Shown: positions 36,313 to 47,093 of the stretch, in pieces | How the letters are laid out: every line of letters starts with the position of its first letter | Position numbering within the stretch: the stretch's first letter is position 1 | NCBI RefSeq assembly: GCF_019891175.1 | Contig: NZ_CP072600.1 | Location: forward strand, 3,658,001 to 3,722,000 | Length of the DNA: 64,000 nucleotides | Reading direction: 5' to 3' | From: Leptothermofonsia sichuanensis E412 | Lineage (GTDB): Bacteria; Cyanobacteriota; Cyanobacteriia; Leptolyngbyales; Leptolyngbyaceae | Translations under genes and position numbers: made by a program | The notes under the pieces: model-generated | Database searches by the model: none | What the model was told of the DNA's origin: nothing | Seen by the model: only the letters and a program-made list of their open reading frames with translations

Positions 36313-38433
36313 GTGCCACGTACTATCCCGCTTGAACGAGTTCGAAATATTGGGATTGCAGCCCACATTGATGCGGGTAAAACAACAACGACTGAACGCA
36401 TTTTGTTCTATTCAGGTGTTGTCCACAAAATGGGCGAGGTTCACGAGGGAACCGCTGTAACTGACTGGATGGAGCAGGAGCGGGAGCGTGGCATCACGAT
36501 CACAGCGGCTGCAATCAGTACCCAGTGGACCCATCGTGATCCCGAAAATCCAAACCAGGCAAAACCTGGTGATCCAGAATACCGGATTAATATTATTGAT
36601 ACCCCCGGTCACGTTGATTTTACGATCGAAGTTGAACGCTCCATGCGGGTTCTGGATGGAGTAATTGCTGTCTTTTGCTCTGTTGGTGGAGTACAACCCC
36701 AATCCGAAACGGTCTGGAGGCAGGCGGATCGTTACAGTGTGCCCCGGATTGTCTTCGTAAACAAAATGGATCGGACTGGGGCGAATTTCTATAAGGTCTA
36801 TAACCAGATTCGCGATCGCCTGCGTGCAAATGCAGTTCCTATTCAGATCCCGATTGGCGCTGAAGACAATCTGAAGGGGATCGTTGACCTGGTTAGAATG
36901 CGTGCCTATATCTATACCAATGATCTGGGGACCGATATTCAGGAAACGGAAATTCCTGATGACGTGAAAGACCTGGCTGAAGAGTACCGGATTAAGCTGG
37001 TTGAATCCGTTGCAGAAACCGATGACGCCTTAACTGAAAAGTATCTGGAAGGCGAAGACCTGACAGAAGAGGAAATTAAACTGGCAATCAGGAAAGGGAC
37101 GATTGGTGGGACGATTGTTCCGATGCTCTGTGGTTCTGCCTTCAAGAATAAGGGAATTCAATTGCTGCTGGACGCCGTGATTGATTATCTGCCTGCTCCT
37201 ATTGATATTCCAGCCATTCAGGGAACTTTACCCGATGGTTCAACCGTCGAGCGCAGTGCCGATGATGACCAGCCAATGTCTGCCCTGGCATTCAAAATTA
37301 TGGCAGACCCCTATGGTCGGTTGACCTTTATCCGGGTCTATTCTGGGGTTGTGAAGAAGGGTAGCTATGTCCTGAATTCAACCAAGAATAAGAAGGAGCG
37401 GATTTCTCGATTGATTGTCTTGAAAGCGGATGACCGAATTGAAGTTGATGAACTGCGTGCTGGGGATCTGGGTGCCGTCCTCGGCTTAAAGGACACCTTT
37501 ACGGGCGATACCATTTGCGATGATACCGCTCCCGTTATTCTGGAATCCCTCTTTATCCCGGAGCCTGTAATCTCAGTAGCCGTTGAGCCTAAAACCAAGC
37601 AGGATATGGAGAAGCTGTCTAAAGCGCTCCAGTCCCTTTCCGAAGAAGACCCTACCTTCAGAGTCCATGTGGATCCTGAGACAAACCAGACTGTGATTGC
37701 AGGCATGGGTGAGCTTCATTTAGATATCCTGGTGGATCGGATGAAGCGGGAATTCAAGGTTGAAGCCAATGTAGGTGCTCCTCAGGTTGCTTATCGCGAG
37801 ACAATTCGCAAATCAGTTCGAGCAGAAGGCAAGTTTGTCCGCCAGAGTGGTGGTAAAGGGCAGTACGGTCACGTTGTGATTGAACTGGAACCCGGAGAAC
37901 CTGGTAGTGGTTTTGAGTTTGTTTCAAAGATTGTGGGCGGTGTGGTTCCAAAGGAATACATCGGTCCGGCTGAACAGGGTATGCGGGAAGCTTGTGAATC
38001 TGGTATTCTGGCTGGTTATCCAGTCATTGACCTCAAAGCAACTCTGGTAGATGGTTCATACCACGAAGTCGATTCTTCTGAAATGGCGTTTAAAATTGCT
38101 GGCTCCATGGCAATTAAGGACGCTGTGATGAAGGCTTCACCTGTCCTTCTAGAGCCTATGATGAAAGTTGAGGTTGAAGTTCCCGACGATTTTGTTGGTA
38201 ACGTGATTGGTGACCTTAATTCCCGCAGAGGGCAGATTGAAGGACAGGATAACGAGGGTGGAATTGCCAAAGTGACCGCAAAGGTTCCGCTAGCGAATAT
38301 GTTTGGATATGCTACTGATATTCGGACAAAAACGCAGGGGCGCGGAATTTTCACGATGGAATTCAGCAACTACGATGAGGTCCCCCGCAGCGAAGCTGAG
38401 GCAATCATCGCTAAAAACAAAGGGAACGCTTAA
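36313..38433 (+). CDS. fusA: Elongation factor G
   Basis: A 706-residue translocation GTPase. GTP motifs: [22 protein letters not shown] and NKMD. Later domains include [16 protein letters not shown] and [16 protein letters not shown]. The start is GTG with AAGGAGGT immediately upstream (36301-36308). Between switch I and DTPGHVDF there is an extra loop of about 16 residues ([18 protein letters not shown]) compared with Thermus EF-G. It is 24 bases upstream of tuf. Confidence 0.97.
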   Translation: MPRTIPLERVRNIGIAAHIDAGKTTTTERILFYSGVVHKMGEVHEGTAVTDWMEQERERGITITAAAISTQWTHRDPENPNQAKPGDPEYRINIIDTPGHVDFTIEVERSMRVLDGVIAVFCSVGGVQPQSETVWRQADRYSVPRIVFVNKMDRTGANFYKVYNQIRDRLRANAVPIQIPIGAEDNLKGIVDLVRMRAYIYTNDLGTDIQETEIPDDVKDLAEEYRIKLVESVAETDDALTEKYLEGEDLTEEEIKLAIRKGTIGGTIVPMLCGSAFKNKGIQLLLDAVIDYLPAPIDIPAIQGTLPDGSTVERSADDDQPMSALAFKIMADPYGRLTFIRVYSGVVKKGSYVLNSTKNKKERISRLIVLKADDRIEVDELRAGDLGAVLGLKDTFTGDTICDDTAPVILESLFIPEPVISVAVEPKTKQDMEKLSKALQSLSEEDPTFRVHVDPETNQTVIAGMGELHLDILVDRMKREFKVEANVGAPQVAYRETIRKSVRAEGKFVRQSGGKGQYGHVVIELEPGEPGSGFEFVSKIVGGVVPKEYIGPAEQGMREACESGILAGYPVIDLKATLVDGSYHEVDSSEMAFKIAGSMAIKDAVMKASPVLLEPMMKVEVEVPDDFVGNVIGDLNSRRGQIEGQDNEGGIAKVTAKVPLANMFGYATDIRTKTQGRGIFTMEFSNYDEVPRSEAEAIIAKNKGNA

Positions 38434-38456
38434 TCAGGAAGAGGAACACATAACTC

Positions 38457-39686
38457 ATGGCACGTGCAAAGTTTGAACGGACAAAACCCCACGTAAACAT
38501 CGGTACCATCGGTCACGTTGACCACGGTAAGACGACGCTAACGGCTGCAATCACGATGACTCTGGCTGCACTGGGTCAGGCAGCAGCTAAAAAGTATGAT
38601 GAAATTGATGCGGCTCCGGAGGAAAAAGCACGGGGTATTACCATCAATACAGCTCACGTTGAGTACGAAACATCAAACCGCCACTATGCTCACGTGGATT
38701 GCCCTGGACACGCTGACTACGTGAAGAATATGATCACGGGTGCAGCCCAAATGGATGGTGCGATTCTGGTAGTGTCTGCGGCAGATGGTCCTATGCCCCA
38801 GACTCGCGAGCATATTCTACTGGCTCGTCAGGTAGGTGTGCCCAGGCTGGTTGTCTTTCTGAACAAGAAGGACATGGTAGATGATGATGAACTACTGGAA
38901 CTGGTTGAACTGGAAGTTCGTGAATTGCTCAGTTCCTATGACTTTCCTGGGGATGATATTCCCATTGTTGCTGGTTCTGCCTTGCAGGCTTTGGAAGCCA
39001 TGACGGCTAATCCCAAAACTCAGCGGGGTGAAAATGAGTGGGTTGATAAGATCTACGACTTAATGGATGCGGTGGATGAGTATATCCCCACTCCTGAGCG
39101 AGATGTGGACAAACCCTTCCTGATGGCGGTTGAAGATGTCTTCTCCATTACGGGTCGTGGTACCGTTGCAACCGGACGGATTGAGCGGGGTAAGGTAAAA
39201 CTCAACGACAAGATTGAACTTGTAGGTATTAAGCCAACCCGCGAAACTACTGTCACCGGGATTGAAATGTTCAAGAAGAGCCTGGAAGAAGGGCTGGCGG
39301 GAGACAACGCTGGTGTTCTGCTACGGGGTATCCAGAAGACGGATATTGAGCGCGGCATGGTGCTGGCAAAGCCCGGGTCGATTACACCTCACACTCTGTT
39401 TGAATCGGAGGTTTATATTCTTAAGAAGGAAGAGGGAGGACGCCACACCCCATTCTTCCCTGGATATCGGCCTCAGTTCTATGTGCGGACAACGGACGTA
39501 ACCGGCACCATCAGCAATTTCACTACCGATGAAGGTGGCGAAGCGGAAATGGTGATGCCCGGCGACCGGATTAAGATGACTGTTGAGTTGATTAACCCGA
39601 TCGCGATTGAACAGGGGATGCGGTTTGCAATTCGTGAAGGTGGCCGTACAGTGGGTGCGGGTGTGGTTTCCAAGATCCTCAAGTAG
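38457..39686 (+). CDS. tuf: Elongation factor Tu
   Basis: A 409-residue EF-Tu carrying aminoacyl-tRNA to the ribosome. Motifs: [40 protein letters not shown] and NKKDMVDD. The 10-residue-type insertion [21 protein letters not shown], long compared with E. coli, is typical of cyanobacterial and plastid EF-Tu. The C-terminus is [18 protein letters not shown]. Confidence 0.98.
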   Translation: MARAKFERTKPHVNIGTIGHVDHGKTTLTAAITMTLAALGQAAAKKYDEIDAAPEEKARGITINTAHVEYETSNRHYAHVDCPGHADYVKNMITGAAQMDGAILVVSAADGPMPQTREHILLARQVGVPRLVVFLNKKDMVDDDELLELVELEVRELLSSYDFPGDDIPIVAGSALQALEAMTANPKTQRGENEWVDKIYDLMDAVDEYIPTPERDVDKPFLMAVEDVFSITGRGTVATGRIERGKVKLNDKIELVGIKPTRETTVTGIEMFKKSLEEGLAGDNAGVLLRGIQKTDIERGMVLAKPGSITPHTLFESEVYILKKEEGGRHTPFFPGYRPQFYVRTTDVTGTISNFTTDEGGEAEMVMPGDRIKMTVELINPIAIEQGMRFAIREGGRTVGAGVVSKILK

Positions 39687-39728
39687 GACTTTGGCAAGTT
39701 TCCTGAACCCATGAAAGGCTAAATCTCT

Positions 39729-39766
39729 GGTGCTATCAGTGGTCAGTTTGGTGCCCACTGATAGCA
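39729..39766. terminator. Strong hairpin between tuf and rpsJ
   Basis: GGTGCTATCAGTGG and CCACTGATAGCACC form a perfect 14-bp stem with a 10-base loop, and can extend with a bulge through TCTCTGG/CCAGAGA. No U-tract follows. It may attenuate or process the message between tuf and rpsJ. Confidence 0.6.
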
Positions 39767-39892
39767 CCCCCAGAGAGCTGGAGATAACCTGGGTGATTAA
39801 CTTCGGTTTCGCCCAATCATGAGTTTCTACTCTCAAAACCAGAACCTTGACAATTTAGATTTCGTTTAGATTTCGTAAAAGATTTCATTACC

Positions 39893-40216
39893 ATGGCAAC
39901 TATTCAGCAGAACAAAATTCGCATCCGCCTCAAGTCCTTTGACCGTCGCCTCTTAGACACTTCCTGCGAGAAGATTGTGGACACTGCGAATCGTACAAAT
40001 GCAACAGCAATTGGTCCAATTCCATTACCAACCAAACGCCGGATTTATTGTTTATTGCGATCGCCCCACGTCGATAAAGATTCTCGGGAACATTTTGAGA
40101 CTCGTACTCACCACCGAATTATTGACATTTACCAGACCTCTTCTAAGACAATTGATGCGCTAATGAAGTTAGATCTGCCTGCTGGGGTCGATATCGCGGT
40201 TAAGCTGTTCTCTTAA
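39893..40216 (+). CDS. rpsJ: 30S ribosomal protein S10
   Basis: A 107-residue S10 with [36 protein letters not shown] and [10 protein letters not shown]. In cyanobacteria rpsJ commonly lies after tuf rather than heading the S10 operon, and this order is seen here. It follows a 206-base gap with a strong hairpin. Confidence 0.97.
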   Translation: MATIQQNKIRIRLKSFDRRLLDTSCEKIVDTANRTNATAIGPIPLPTKRRIYCLLRSPHVDKDSREHFETRTHHRIIDIYQTSSKTIDALMKLDLPAGVDIAVKLFS

Positions 40217-40288
40217 TGGTTTTCAGGAGACCGTTGCTTCATGGCTCTCAAGATCGAGGATGCAATCAACCCAAAAGCTTAGAACCCT

Positions 40289-40350
40289 ACCACAGAGGCA
40301 CGGAGAACACAAAGCTCCTGTTCATGCTGCTAGTGTCTCTGTGTTAAAGT
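40289..40350. repeat. Family C inverted repeat copy
   Basis: ACCACAGAGGCACGGAG with a later GTGTCTCTGTGTTAAAG, a diverged form of the ACCACAAAG inverted repeat at 25979-26067. Confidence 0.6.
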
Positions 40351-40402
40351 TTCACGCTATGAATGTAAATGCTCATTCTTTCAAAGAGCATTATTCTGTC
40401 AA

Positions 40403-40511
40403 CTAATGCGAAGTGCGACAACCTTTAGGTCCCCGGTGTGGTTAGCCCGTTAATTCGATTGAAGTCCACGAGACACCGAAGATCTTGGCTTCCAAGTTGC
40501 ACATAGCGTAA
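40403..40511. repeat. Palindromic element family A, copy 2 (inverted)
   Basis: Reverse complement of copy 1 at 4097-4206. Shared blocks: GCGAAGTGCGACAA, TCCCCGGTGT, AATTCGATTGAAGTC, GAGACACCG and CTTGGCTTCCAAGTTGCACA. The stem is less perfect than in copy 1. Confidence 0.85.
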
Positions 40512-40601
40512 CTGGCTAGCAAGAATTCCCCCGCAGTGACTGATCTCCGGGCTAGATGGGATACAGTAAAGAGAGAAGTGTTGTCTTTCCCTCACCCAAT
40601 A

Positions 40602-41252
40602 ATGACCTCTTCGTCTTCAATCGCTGTTAGAGAGCTACCGCTGTTTCCATTGCCGGAAGTGGTTTTGTTTCCGGGCAGACCCCTGCCACTCCACATATTT
40701 GAGTTTCGCTACCGGATCATGATGAATACAATTCTGGATAGCGATCGCCGGTTTGGAGTGTTGATGTGGGATCAGGTTCAAGGTAAACCAGCTACTGTGG
40801 GCTGTTGTGCTGAAATTATCCAATTTCAACGGCTGCCGGATGATCGCATGAAAATCCTGACCCTGGGGCAGCAACGATTCCGGGTCCTGGAGTATGTACG
40901 TGAAAAGCCGTATCGGGTTGGCCTGGTGGAATGGATTGAAGATCACCCCCCGACGAAGAATTTAAAGCCTCTGGCCCAGGATGTAGCTCAGTTGCTTCAA
41001 GACGTGGTTCGACTGTCATCTAAGTTGACAGAGCAGGAAATTGTCCTCCCAGAAACAATCCCCGATCTACCAATCGAACTGTCCTACTGGATTGCCAGTA
41101 ATCTTTATGGCGTTGCAGAGGAACAGCAGGCACTGCTTGAGATGCAGGACACCGCTGCCAGGCTGGAGCGGGAGGCTGAAATCTTGATTTCAACGCGCAA
41201 CCATCTGGCAGCCCGCACGGTTCTAAAGGACACTCTGGAAGACACACTATAA
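40602..41252 (+). CDS. LON-substrate-binding-domain protein
   Basis: A 216-residue stand-alone Lon N-terminal (PUA-like) domain without ATPase or protease parts. Features: LPLFPLPEVVLFPGRPLPLHIFEFRYR, GTVGCCAEI-like ATVGCCAEIIQFQRLPDDR and LTLGQQRFRVLEYVREKPY. The ATG at 40602 is preferred to the in-frame GTG at 40536. It follows the str cluster in the same direction. A role in protein quality control is inferred from the domain only. Confidence 0.87.
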   Translation: MTSSSSIAVRELPLFPLPEVVLFPGRPLPLHIFEFRYRIMMNTILDSDRRFGVLMWDQVQGKPATVGCCAEIIQFQRLPDDRMKILTLGQQRFRVLEYVREKPYRVGLVEWIEDHPPTKNLKPLAQDVAQLLQDVVRLSSKLTEQEIVLPETIPDLPIELSYWIASNLYGVAEEQQALLEMQDTAARLEREAEILISTRNHLAARTVLKDTLEDTL

Positions 41253-41499
41253 CTTTAGGGGGCTTTCCCCTTCACTGTAACTCATACCCTTGAAAAGAGC
41301 TGCAGGGTAAGTGCCAGATATTAAACTGCATCAGCATCTGGCGCTACTGAATCGTAATTCGAACGGGGATAAGCCCCTGATTCATAGGGAAATTCGGTGA
41401 CGCTTCCTGGGTTTCTCGGATAGATTCATAGATCTTTAGAAAACGCAATAAAGCTTGCGATAGATTTACGGATGCCAACCATGAGCCAGATCACTCACG

Positions 41500-44298
41500 A
41501 TGAGAATACTTCGTGATATTGATAGTCTGGAAAACAATAAGCTAATGGTACTTTCTACTGACAAACCAGAAACCTACCAGGCCCTGGGGCAAGAAGATCT
41601 ATTGCAACGCATCGTCAATCGGATACGTCAATCATTGGAATTGCGGAAAATTCTCGATGAAACGGTTGCCGAAGTACGATCCTATCTAGGTAGTGATCGA
41701 GTCAAAATTTATCGATTTCACGAAGACGGCAGTGGAGAAGTAATTGCCGAATCCATTAATGGCGATCGCCTCCCTTCCCTATTGGGGCTGAACTTCCCCG
41801 CAGATGACATCCCCCTCCATGCCCGTGAAATGTTCGTCAGTGCCCGTCAGCGCTCGATTGTAGATGTCAAGTCCCGCCAAATTGGACTCAGCCCCCTGAA
41901 TCAGTCTTCTGCTCAAGGCTCTACCGGGTTTCAAGAAATCACCTATCGCCCGGTTGATCCCTGCCATGTTGAATACCTGACAGCAATGGGGGTCAACTCC
42001 TCTGTGGTTGTACCTTTAATGCACGGGGAAAATCTGTGGGGGTTACTGGTATCCCACAATGCGAACCCTCGGGTTATTGCAGATCAAGAATTACAGTTTC
42101 TTCAGTTGGTGGCTGATCAGGTGTCCATTGCGATCGCCCAATCCGCGTTGTTAACCCAGGCGCTCCAGCAGGCACAGCGTGAGAAAACCATTAACCAGAT
42201 TTCAGCCCTGCTCCACTCCCAACCTGATATTCCACTGCAAGCAGCCCTGGAAAAAACGGTGGAAGCGTTTCAGGGAAGTGGAGGCAGACTATACATTTGT
42301 TCGAGTGATACAGATCAACCGGCAATCAGTTTGACGGCTGGCATTCAACCAACCTGCGCCGATGCCGGTTCCCTGATAATTGAACAACAGTCTTCCTGGC
42401 AAGTCTTTTTCACCCCGGACATTACTCCCTCAGCCCGATCTCAGATATGGGCAATTGCAGATTTCTACCAGCAGCCTGAACTACAAACACTGGCTGCCCA
42501 ATTCCGCTCAACCCCCATCCGGGGGATATTGGTGATTGCACTGCAATATCATCAACAATTTTTAGGCTATCTCAGTATATTCCGTAATGAAGTTGATACT
42601 GAAAAGCTGTGGGCAGGAGAATTCAGCCCTGATCAGCGCCAGCTACAACCCCGCAACTCTTTTGCAGCCTGGAAAGAATCGAAAAAGGGACAGGCACCGG
42701 CCTGGAGCGGTGATGAACTTGAACTGGCGCAGGCACTGGCAAAACACTTCTCGATGGCAACCCGGCAGCACCAGCTTTACCAGCAGATTTCTGCCCTGAA
42801 TGCCGGGTTGGAGCAACAAATCACGGAACGGACCATTGAACTGCAACAGGCGGCAGAGCAACAACAGGCTCTGCTGGATGTGGTGGTCAAAATTCGAGAA
42901 TCTCTGGATGTCAATACAATTTTTTGGACTACCTGCCAGGAAGTTTGCCAACTGTTGAGTGTTGATCGAGTTGCTGTCTACCGTTTCAATCCTGATTGGA
43001 GTGGAGAGTTTGTCAGTGATTTTGAATCCTTCAGTCCTAATTGGAAAAGTAGTTTGCCTTTAGGGGTGAATACTGTATGGCATGACACCCATCTCCAAGA
43101 AACCCAGGGGGGACGTTACCGTAACAACGAGACCTTTGCGGTCAATGACATTTACAAGGTGGGGCATTCAGACTGTCACGTCGAAATCCTGGAACAGTTT
43201 GGGATTATGGCTTATGCGATCGCCCCTATTTTTGTTGGGCAGGACCTCTGGGGACTGCTGGCGGTCTATCAAAACGCCGGTCCACGCCAGTGGGAAGCCT
43301 CTGAGTTGAAGTTTCTCACCCAGATTGGGGTCCAACTTGGAGTCGCATTACTTCAGGCAGAACTCCTGACTCAAACTCGACAACAGGCTGAACAACTGAC
43401 CAACACCCTCCGCGAACTTCAGCAGGCACAGACCCATTTAATCCAGACCGAAAAAATGTCTAGTCTGGGGCAACTGGTCGCCGGAGTTGCCCATGAAATT
43501 AACAACCCGGTCAACTTTATCTACGGCAACCTCAACCACGCTACCGACTACACCAGTGAATTGCTGGATCTGTTACAGCTTTACCAGCGACACTACCCCA
43601 ACCCCGTTGATGAAGTTCGTCAGCGTACTGAAGAGGTTGATGTTGATTTTCTGACAGATGATCTGCCCAAAATATTATCTTCCATGAAGACGGGGGCGGA
43701 CCGGATTCGCCAGATTGTGTTATCGTTGCGCAATTTTTCCCGGTTTGACCAGGCAGAAGTTAAAGCTGTGGATATTCATGAAGGGATTGACAGTACCTTA
43801 ATGATTTTGCAGCATCGACTCAAGGCAAAACCAGACCAGACAGGTATTGAAGTCATCAGAGAATATTCTAATTTGCCCCCGGTGGAATGTTATGCAGGAC
43901 AGCTCAATCAGGTGTTCATGAATCTGGTTAGTAATGCAATTGATGCCCTGGAAGAGAGTTCAAATCTCAAAGAGCCTGGTTCTGCATCCAATCAAAGCGT
44001 TTCCTCCACTCTCCGCTCAAATCCCACTATCACCATTCGGACTCAAATGATTCACCGCCTGAGTGAGGCGTTTGTAATGATTCAGATCGCTGACAATGGC
44101 CCTGGCATTCCAGCAGAAACAAAAGAACGAATTTTTGATCCCTTTTTCACGACCAAACCTGTGGGCAAGGGAACAGGTTTGGGCCTATCCATTAGCTATC
44201 AAATTGTGACCGAGCGCCATCGAGGCAGCCTGACCTGTGACTCCCAACCGGGGCGGGGAACCCAATTCACCATCGAAATTCCATTGAAACAAACTTAA
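41500..44298 (+). CDS. Two-GAF histidine kinase with phytochrome-like bilin cysteines
   Basis: A 932-residue soluble kinase. GAF1 (about 35-215) has the phytochrome-like [16 protein letters not shown] and Cys155 in [13 protein letters not shown], the position of the bilin-binding Cys in phytochromes and cyanobacteriochromes. A further GAF-like region spans about 225-425 and a coiled coil about 430-465. GAF2 (about 470-625) has Cys559 in [15 protein letters not shown]. The kinase has His665 in [19 protein letters not shown], and ATPase motifs [17 protein letters not shown] and [12 protein letters not shown]. There is no membrane helix and no receiver domain. Light sensing through phycocyanobilin is likely but depends on chromophore attachment. 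An internal ATG at 41545 is an alternative start. Confidence 0.88.
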   Translation: MRILRDIDSLENNKLMVLSTDKPETYQALGQEDLLQRIVNRIRQSLELRKILDETVAEVRSYLGSDRVKIYRFHEDGSGEVIAESINGDRLPSLLGLNFPADDIPLHAREMFVSARQRSIVDVKSRQIGLSPLNQSSAQGSTGFQEITYRPVDPCHVEYLTAMGVNSSVVVPLMHGENLWGLLVSHNANPRVIADQELQFLQLVADQVSIAIAQSALLTQALQQAQREKTINQISALLHSQPDIPLQAALEKTVEAFQGSGGRLYICSSDTDQPAISLTAGIQPTCADAGSLIIEQQSSWQVFFTPDITPSARSQIWAIADFYQQPELQTLAAQFRSTPIRGILVIALQYHQQFLGYLSIFRNEVDTEKLWAGEFSPDQRQLQPRNSFAAWKESKKGQAPAWSGDELELAQALAKHFSMATRQHQLYQQISALNAGLEQQITERTIELQQAAEQQQALLDVVVKIRESLDVNTIFWTTCQEVCQLLSVDRVAVYRFNPDWSGEFVSDFESFSPNWKSSLPLGVNTVWHDTHLQETQGGRYRNNETFAVNDIYKVGHSDCHVEILEQFGIMAYAIAPIFVGQDLWGLLAVYQNAGPRQWEASELKFLTQIGVQLGVALLQAELLTQTRQQAEQLTNTLRELQQAQTHLIQTEKMSSLGQLVAGVAHEINNPVNFIYGNLNHATDYTSELLDLLQLYQRHYPNPVDEVRQRTEEVDVDFLTDDLPKILSSMKTGADRIRQIVLSLRNFSRFDQAEVKAVDIHEGIDSTLMILQHRLKAKPDQTGIEVIREYSNLPPVECYAGQLNQVFMNLVSNAIDALEESSNLKEPGSASNQSVSSTLRSNPTITIRTQMIHRLSEAFVMIQIADNGPGIPAETKERIFDPFFTTKPVGKGTGLGLSISYQIVTERHRGSLTCDSQPGRGTQFTIEIPLKQT

Positions 44299-44527
44299 TC
44301 CCCATCTGTTTGATCGCGAAGTCATGGGTGGCTGAATAACCGTATGAGTTGAAAGTCTTCAATTCATACAGTCTTTAATTCATACCCAGAATCAGCAACC
44401 CCCGAAACTATGAGCGCTGGGACAAGTTAGCGATCAATACTGTCCTGATGGCTCTGGTCTCTGTCCCCTATCTTTTGTCCCCTTTCCTCTGCCCTGACAG
44501 TCTGCCAAAAGCTCCGCTTAATAAAAA

Positions 44528-44552
44528 CCCCTCTAGCTTAACGCCAGAGGGT
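44528..44552. promoter_or_regulatory. Short hairpin before a minimal open frame
   Basis: CCCTCT and AGAGGG pair across an 11-base loop. It sits about 30 bases upstream of the nine-codon frame. No U-tract follows, so it is a weak terminator or leader structure. Confidence 0.35.
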
Positions 44553-44581
44553 ATTGCCGCACACAACCAAGGAGATAACGA

Positions 44582-44608
44582 ATGACAAACGCAATGAAAT
44601 TGATTTAG
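44582..44608 (+). CDS. Possible nine-codon leader peptide or truncated start
   Basis: ATG to TAG encodes MTNAMKLI. A perfect AAGGAG at 44569-44574 lies seven bases upstream of the ATG. It has no downstream gene on this strand within 560 bases, so it may be a leader peptide left after rearrangement, a truncated gene, or chance. Confidence 0.25.
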   Translation: MTNAMKLI

Positions 44609-44627
44609 CAGACACCGGATCAGGATA

Positions 44628-45077
44628 CTAACGAGTCCAGGTCAGTCTATTTTCGAGGGACTGGCAGGCAAGTGCTTCTCTGGGGAGGAGGGTTAACGAT
44701 AACTCTGGATGTTCCAAATCGGGATGACGGAACAATACCTCATCGCTGACGATGTTAGAACGGCGCGAACGAAAGACTTTGCAGGCAATCCCGGCTACCA
44801 CCAATCCTGCCATAGCACTGGATCCAGCTATCCCCCACCAGATTGAGCCTTGCTGGTTGCCATTTGACTTAAAACGGGCAGAAGAAACCGTGGAATCATC
44901 TGATCCCACAGAACTTCCTGGGCGGTCAAATTGCTGGACAGGAAGGTTGCCCGTATTGTAAGACCGTTTCCCGGCCAGCGGGCAAGAATGCACCAGAGCA
45001 ATTGAACTGAAGAAAACACATCCAGTGGCGATCGCAGTAGACAATATGACTAAGGGGTAGGACTTGAAATTAGCCAT
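44628..45077 (-). CDS. Hypothetical membrane protein
   Basis: About 149 residues from the ATG at 45077 (MANFKSYPLVILSTAIATG); the frame is open to 45149 but this start gives a clear hydrophobic N-terminus. A first helix or signal peptide (about 8-30) is followed by a Ser/Asn-rich loop and a second helix (about 78-97, IWWGIAGSSAMAGLVVAGIA), then a basic cytoplasmic tail. I recognise no family. It is divergent from the M48 peptidase with 100 bases between the starts, so the two may share regulation. Confidence 0.6.
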   Translation of the reverse strand: MANFKSYPLVILSTAIATGCVFFSSIALVHSCPLAGKRSYNTGNLPVQQFDRPGSSVGSDDSTVSSARFKSNGNQQGSIWWGIAGSSAMAGLVVAGIACKVFRSRRSNIVSDEVLFRHPDLEHPELSLTLLPREALACQSLENRLTWTR

Positions 45078-45177
45078 TGTTGAATCTGGGTGAGGATTTC
45101 TAGCAATTATGCGTTGAGCGCCTGCTACAAACAGGCTAATAGGATACAAAAGATCAGTAGGATAACTAACTCAACCT

Positions 45178-46164
45178 ATGCCGACCTATACCGGAATTTC
45201 CAGTGCAGCCTTCCGTCACCCACTGGATCGCCAGGCAGAGCAAACCTTACGAAGCGTGCCAGGGTTTGATCTGGTTGCCAGTAAGTTTGTGGATTTTTTG
45301 GCTGAACGCCCCCAGTTTGTGTTTCGTATGGGGAATAGCATCCAGGTAGGACCCCGCCAGTATGCAAACATCTACCAAATCTTTCGAGACTGTTTGCGTG
45401 ACCTGGATGTTTATCCAGAGCCAAGTTTATTTGTCTCTCAAAGTCCCCTGGTCAATGCTTTTGCCCTCGGTCGAGAACATCCGTGCATCACTATCAACAC
45501 CGGGTTGCTGGATCTGTTGAATGAAGCAGAGTTACGTTCAGTGATTGCCCATGAACTGGGCCATATTAAGTGTGGTCACTCAGTTCTGATTCAGATGGCA
45601 ATTTGGACCACGCTGGCAGTCTCTGGTCTGGCAAGAATGACCTTTGGTTTCAGTGAACTCGTCTCTACCGGCTTACTCATGGCTTTCTATGAATGGCTGC
45701 GGAAAGCAGAGCTGTCTGCCGATCGCGCATCCCTGTTAGTTATGGATGATCAGAAGCTTGTCATGAGTACCATGATGAAAATGGCTGGTGGCAGCAGTCG
45801 GCACTCCCACGAACTGAGCCTGGACGAGTTCATTCGCCAATCCGAACGCTACCAGGAACTGGATTACGACGGACTAAACCAGGTTTATAAATTCCTCCTT
45901 TACAATAACCTTTCTCAGGGAATATTTCTGACCCATCCTTTTACAGTTGAACGAGTGACGTTTCTCAGGGAATGGGCAATGTCTGAGGAGTACAAGCAGA
46001 TCCGGTCTGGCAACTATCAACGTGCTGGAGCAGAAGGGTCTGTGGAGGTTGAGGTGCAATCGGATTCTGAAGCCAGTTCAGATCCTCAAACAGAGGTTGA
46101 CAGTCTACGTCGTCAGATAGAAGAGCTTCAGCAGGAAATTGATCGGATTAAGCGTTCCCGGTAA
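45178..46164 (+). CDS. M48 family zinc metallopeptidase
   Basis: A 328-residue membrane-associated peptidase. The zinc motif HExxH is VIAHELGHIKCGH, and the third ligand is likely the Glu in EWLRKAELSADRASLL. One or two membrane helices lie just after the zinc motif (VLIQMAIWTTLAVSGLARM, ELVSTGLLMAF). The C-terminal 35 residues form a charged coiled coil. M48 enzymes such as HtpX take part in membrane protein quality control; this is a cyanobacterial subtype with unknown substrate. Confidence 0.88.
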   Translation: MPTYTGISSAAFRHPLDRQAEQTLRSVPGFDLVASKFVDFLAERPQFVFRMGNSIQVGPRQYANIYQIFRDCLRDLDVYPEPSLFVSQSPLVNAFALGREHPCITINTGLLDLLNEAELRSVIAHELGHIKCGHSVLIQMAIWTTLAVSGLARMTFGFSELVSTGLLMAFYEWLRKAELSADRASLLVMDDQKLVMSTMMKMAGGSSRHSHELSLDEFIRQSERYQELDYDGLNQVYKFLLYNNLSQGIFLTHPFTVERVTFLREWAMSEEYKQIRSGNYQRAGAEGSVEVEVQSDSEASSDPQTEVDSLRRQIEELQQEIDRIKRSR

Positions 46165-46200
46165 TCCACAGCACTTTTCAAATAGGTCAGGGCAGATACT

Positions 46201-46256
46201 CGATTGAAGTCCACGAGACAACAGGGATCTTGGCTTCCAAGTTGCCCATGGCGTAA
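46201..46256. repeat. Palindromic element family A, half copy 3
   Basis: CGATTGAAGTCCACGAGACA, GGGATCTTGGCTTCCAAG and CCATGGCGTAA match the right half of copy 2. The left half is missing. It lies in the 101-bp gap between convergent genes. Confidence 0.8.
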
Positions 46257-46265
46257 ATGGGATCG

Positions 46266-47093
46266 CTACACATAGGAACACCAATCGCTCCAACTTCCTG
46301 GATACAGCTTGCCAGTCTTAATTCCCGCCAGTTCCAGCGATAGCAGATTGACACAGGCAGTCACTCCGGAGCCACAGTAAACTAAAATTTCTTCTTTCTC
46401 TTCCAGCCCGGTCCAGCGCTGGCGTTGCTCGTCTTCAGAGCGAAGGTATCCCCGGTCATTGGTGGCCTCCTGCCAGGGATAGTTTGCAGCGCCGGGAATG
46501 TGTCCGGCAATGGGATCGATGGGTTCGCGTTCACCCCGATAGCGCTCTCCTTCCCGCGAATCGATAAGCGCAACGGACGGTAAATCCTTACGAGCTTTTA
46601 CTTGGGAAATATCTGTAATCATTTGCGATTGGAGTTGAGGAAAAAAGCTGCCCGTTTTCATCGCTGGGATAATTTCTGTAGTCGGGTAATTATTTGCAAT
46701 CCATCCTGTCCAGCCTCCATCCAGAACAGCCACCTGCTGATGCCCCAGGTAACGCAGCAACCACCACAGGCGAGCGGCAAATGCCTGGCGAGAATCGTCG
46801 TAGGCTACGATCAGGGTTGGACCCTGGGGCGGTTTTGAATGCACCCCCATCTCTTCCAGTTTTTTGACGAATTTAGCAGGTTCAGGGAGGGGATGCCGTC
46901 CTCCATGCTTACCAACTGGACTGGCAAGATCCTGGTTTAAGTCCAGGTAATAGGCTCCTGGAATGTGGCCTGCCCGATATTGTGCCTGTCCCTGATCTGG
47001 ATGCATGAGGGAAAAGCGACAGTCAGCGATCGCAATCCGTGGATCGTTCAAGTGCTCATATAACCATGCAGCAGAAACAACAAAATCAGCCAT
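46266..47093 (-). CDS. Tandem-rhodanese sulfurtransferase
   Basis: A 275-residue two-domain rhodanese. The N-terminal inactive domain has DCRFSL and AGHIPGAYYLDLNQDL. The C-terminal domain has IDSREGERYRGEREPIDPIAGHIPGA and the catalytic loop VYCGSGVTACVN; the CGSGVT form is nearer to 3-mercaptopyruvate than thiosulfate sulfurtransferases. The closing GKLYPGSWSDWCSY is typical. It transfers sulfane sulfur to cyanide or thiols; the physiological donor is not known. Confidence 0.92.
   Translation of the reverse strand: MADFVVSAAWLYEHLNDPRIAIADCRFSLMHPDQGQAQYRAGHIPGAYYLDLNQDLASPVGKHGGRHPLPEPAKFVKKLEEMGVHSKPPQGPTLIVAYDDSRQAFAARLWWLLRYLGHQQVAVLDGGWTGWIANNYPTTEIIPAMKTGSFFPQLQSQMITDISQVKARKDLPSVALIDSREGERYRGEREPIDPIAGHIPGAANYPWQEATNDRGYLRSEDEQRQRWTGLEEKEEILVYCGSGVTACVNLLSLELAGIKTGKLYPGSWSDWCSYV

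Larger units (their letters stand above)
40217..40601. other. 385-bp gap carrying two repeats
   Basis: Holds a family C copy (40289-40350) and a family A copy (40403-40511). The frame of the next gene is open back to 40536 but its start was placed at 40602. No other gene was seen. Confidence 0.6.
44299..44627. other. 329-bp gap between kinase and small membrane protein
   Basis: It contains a short hairpin (44528-44552) and a nine-codon open frame with an ideal ribosome site (44582-44608). No known RNA or gene was recognised. Confidence 0.5.
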
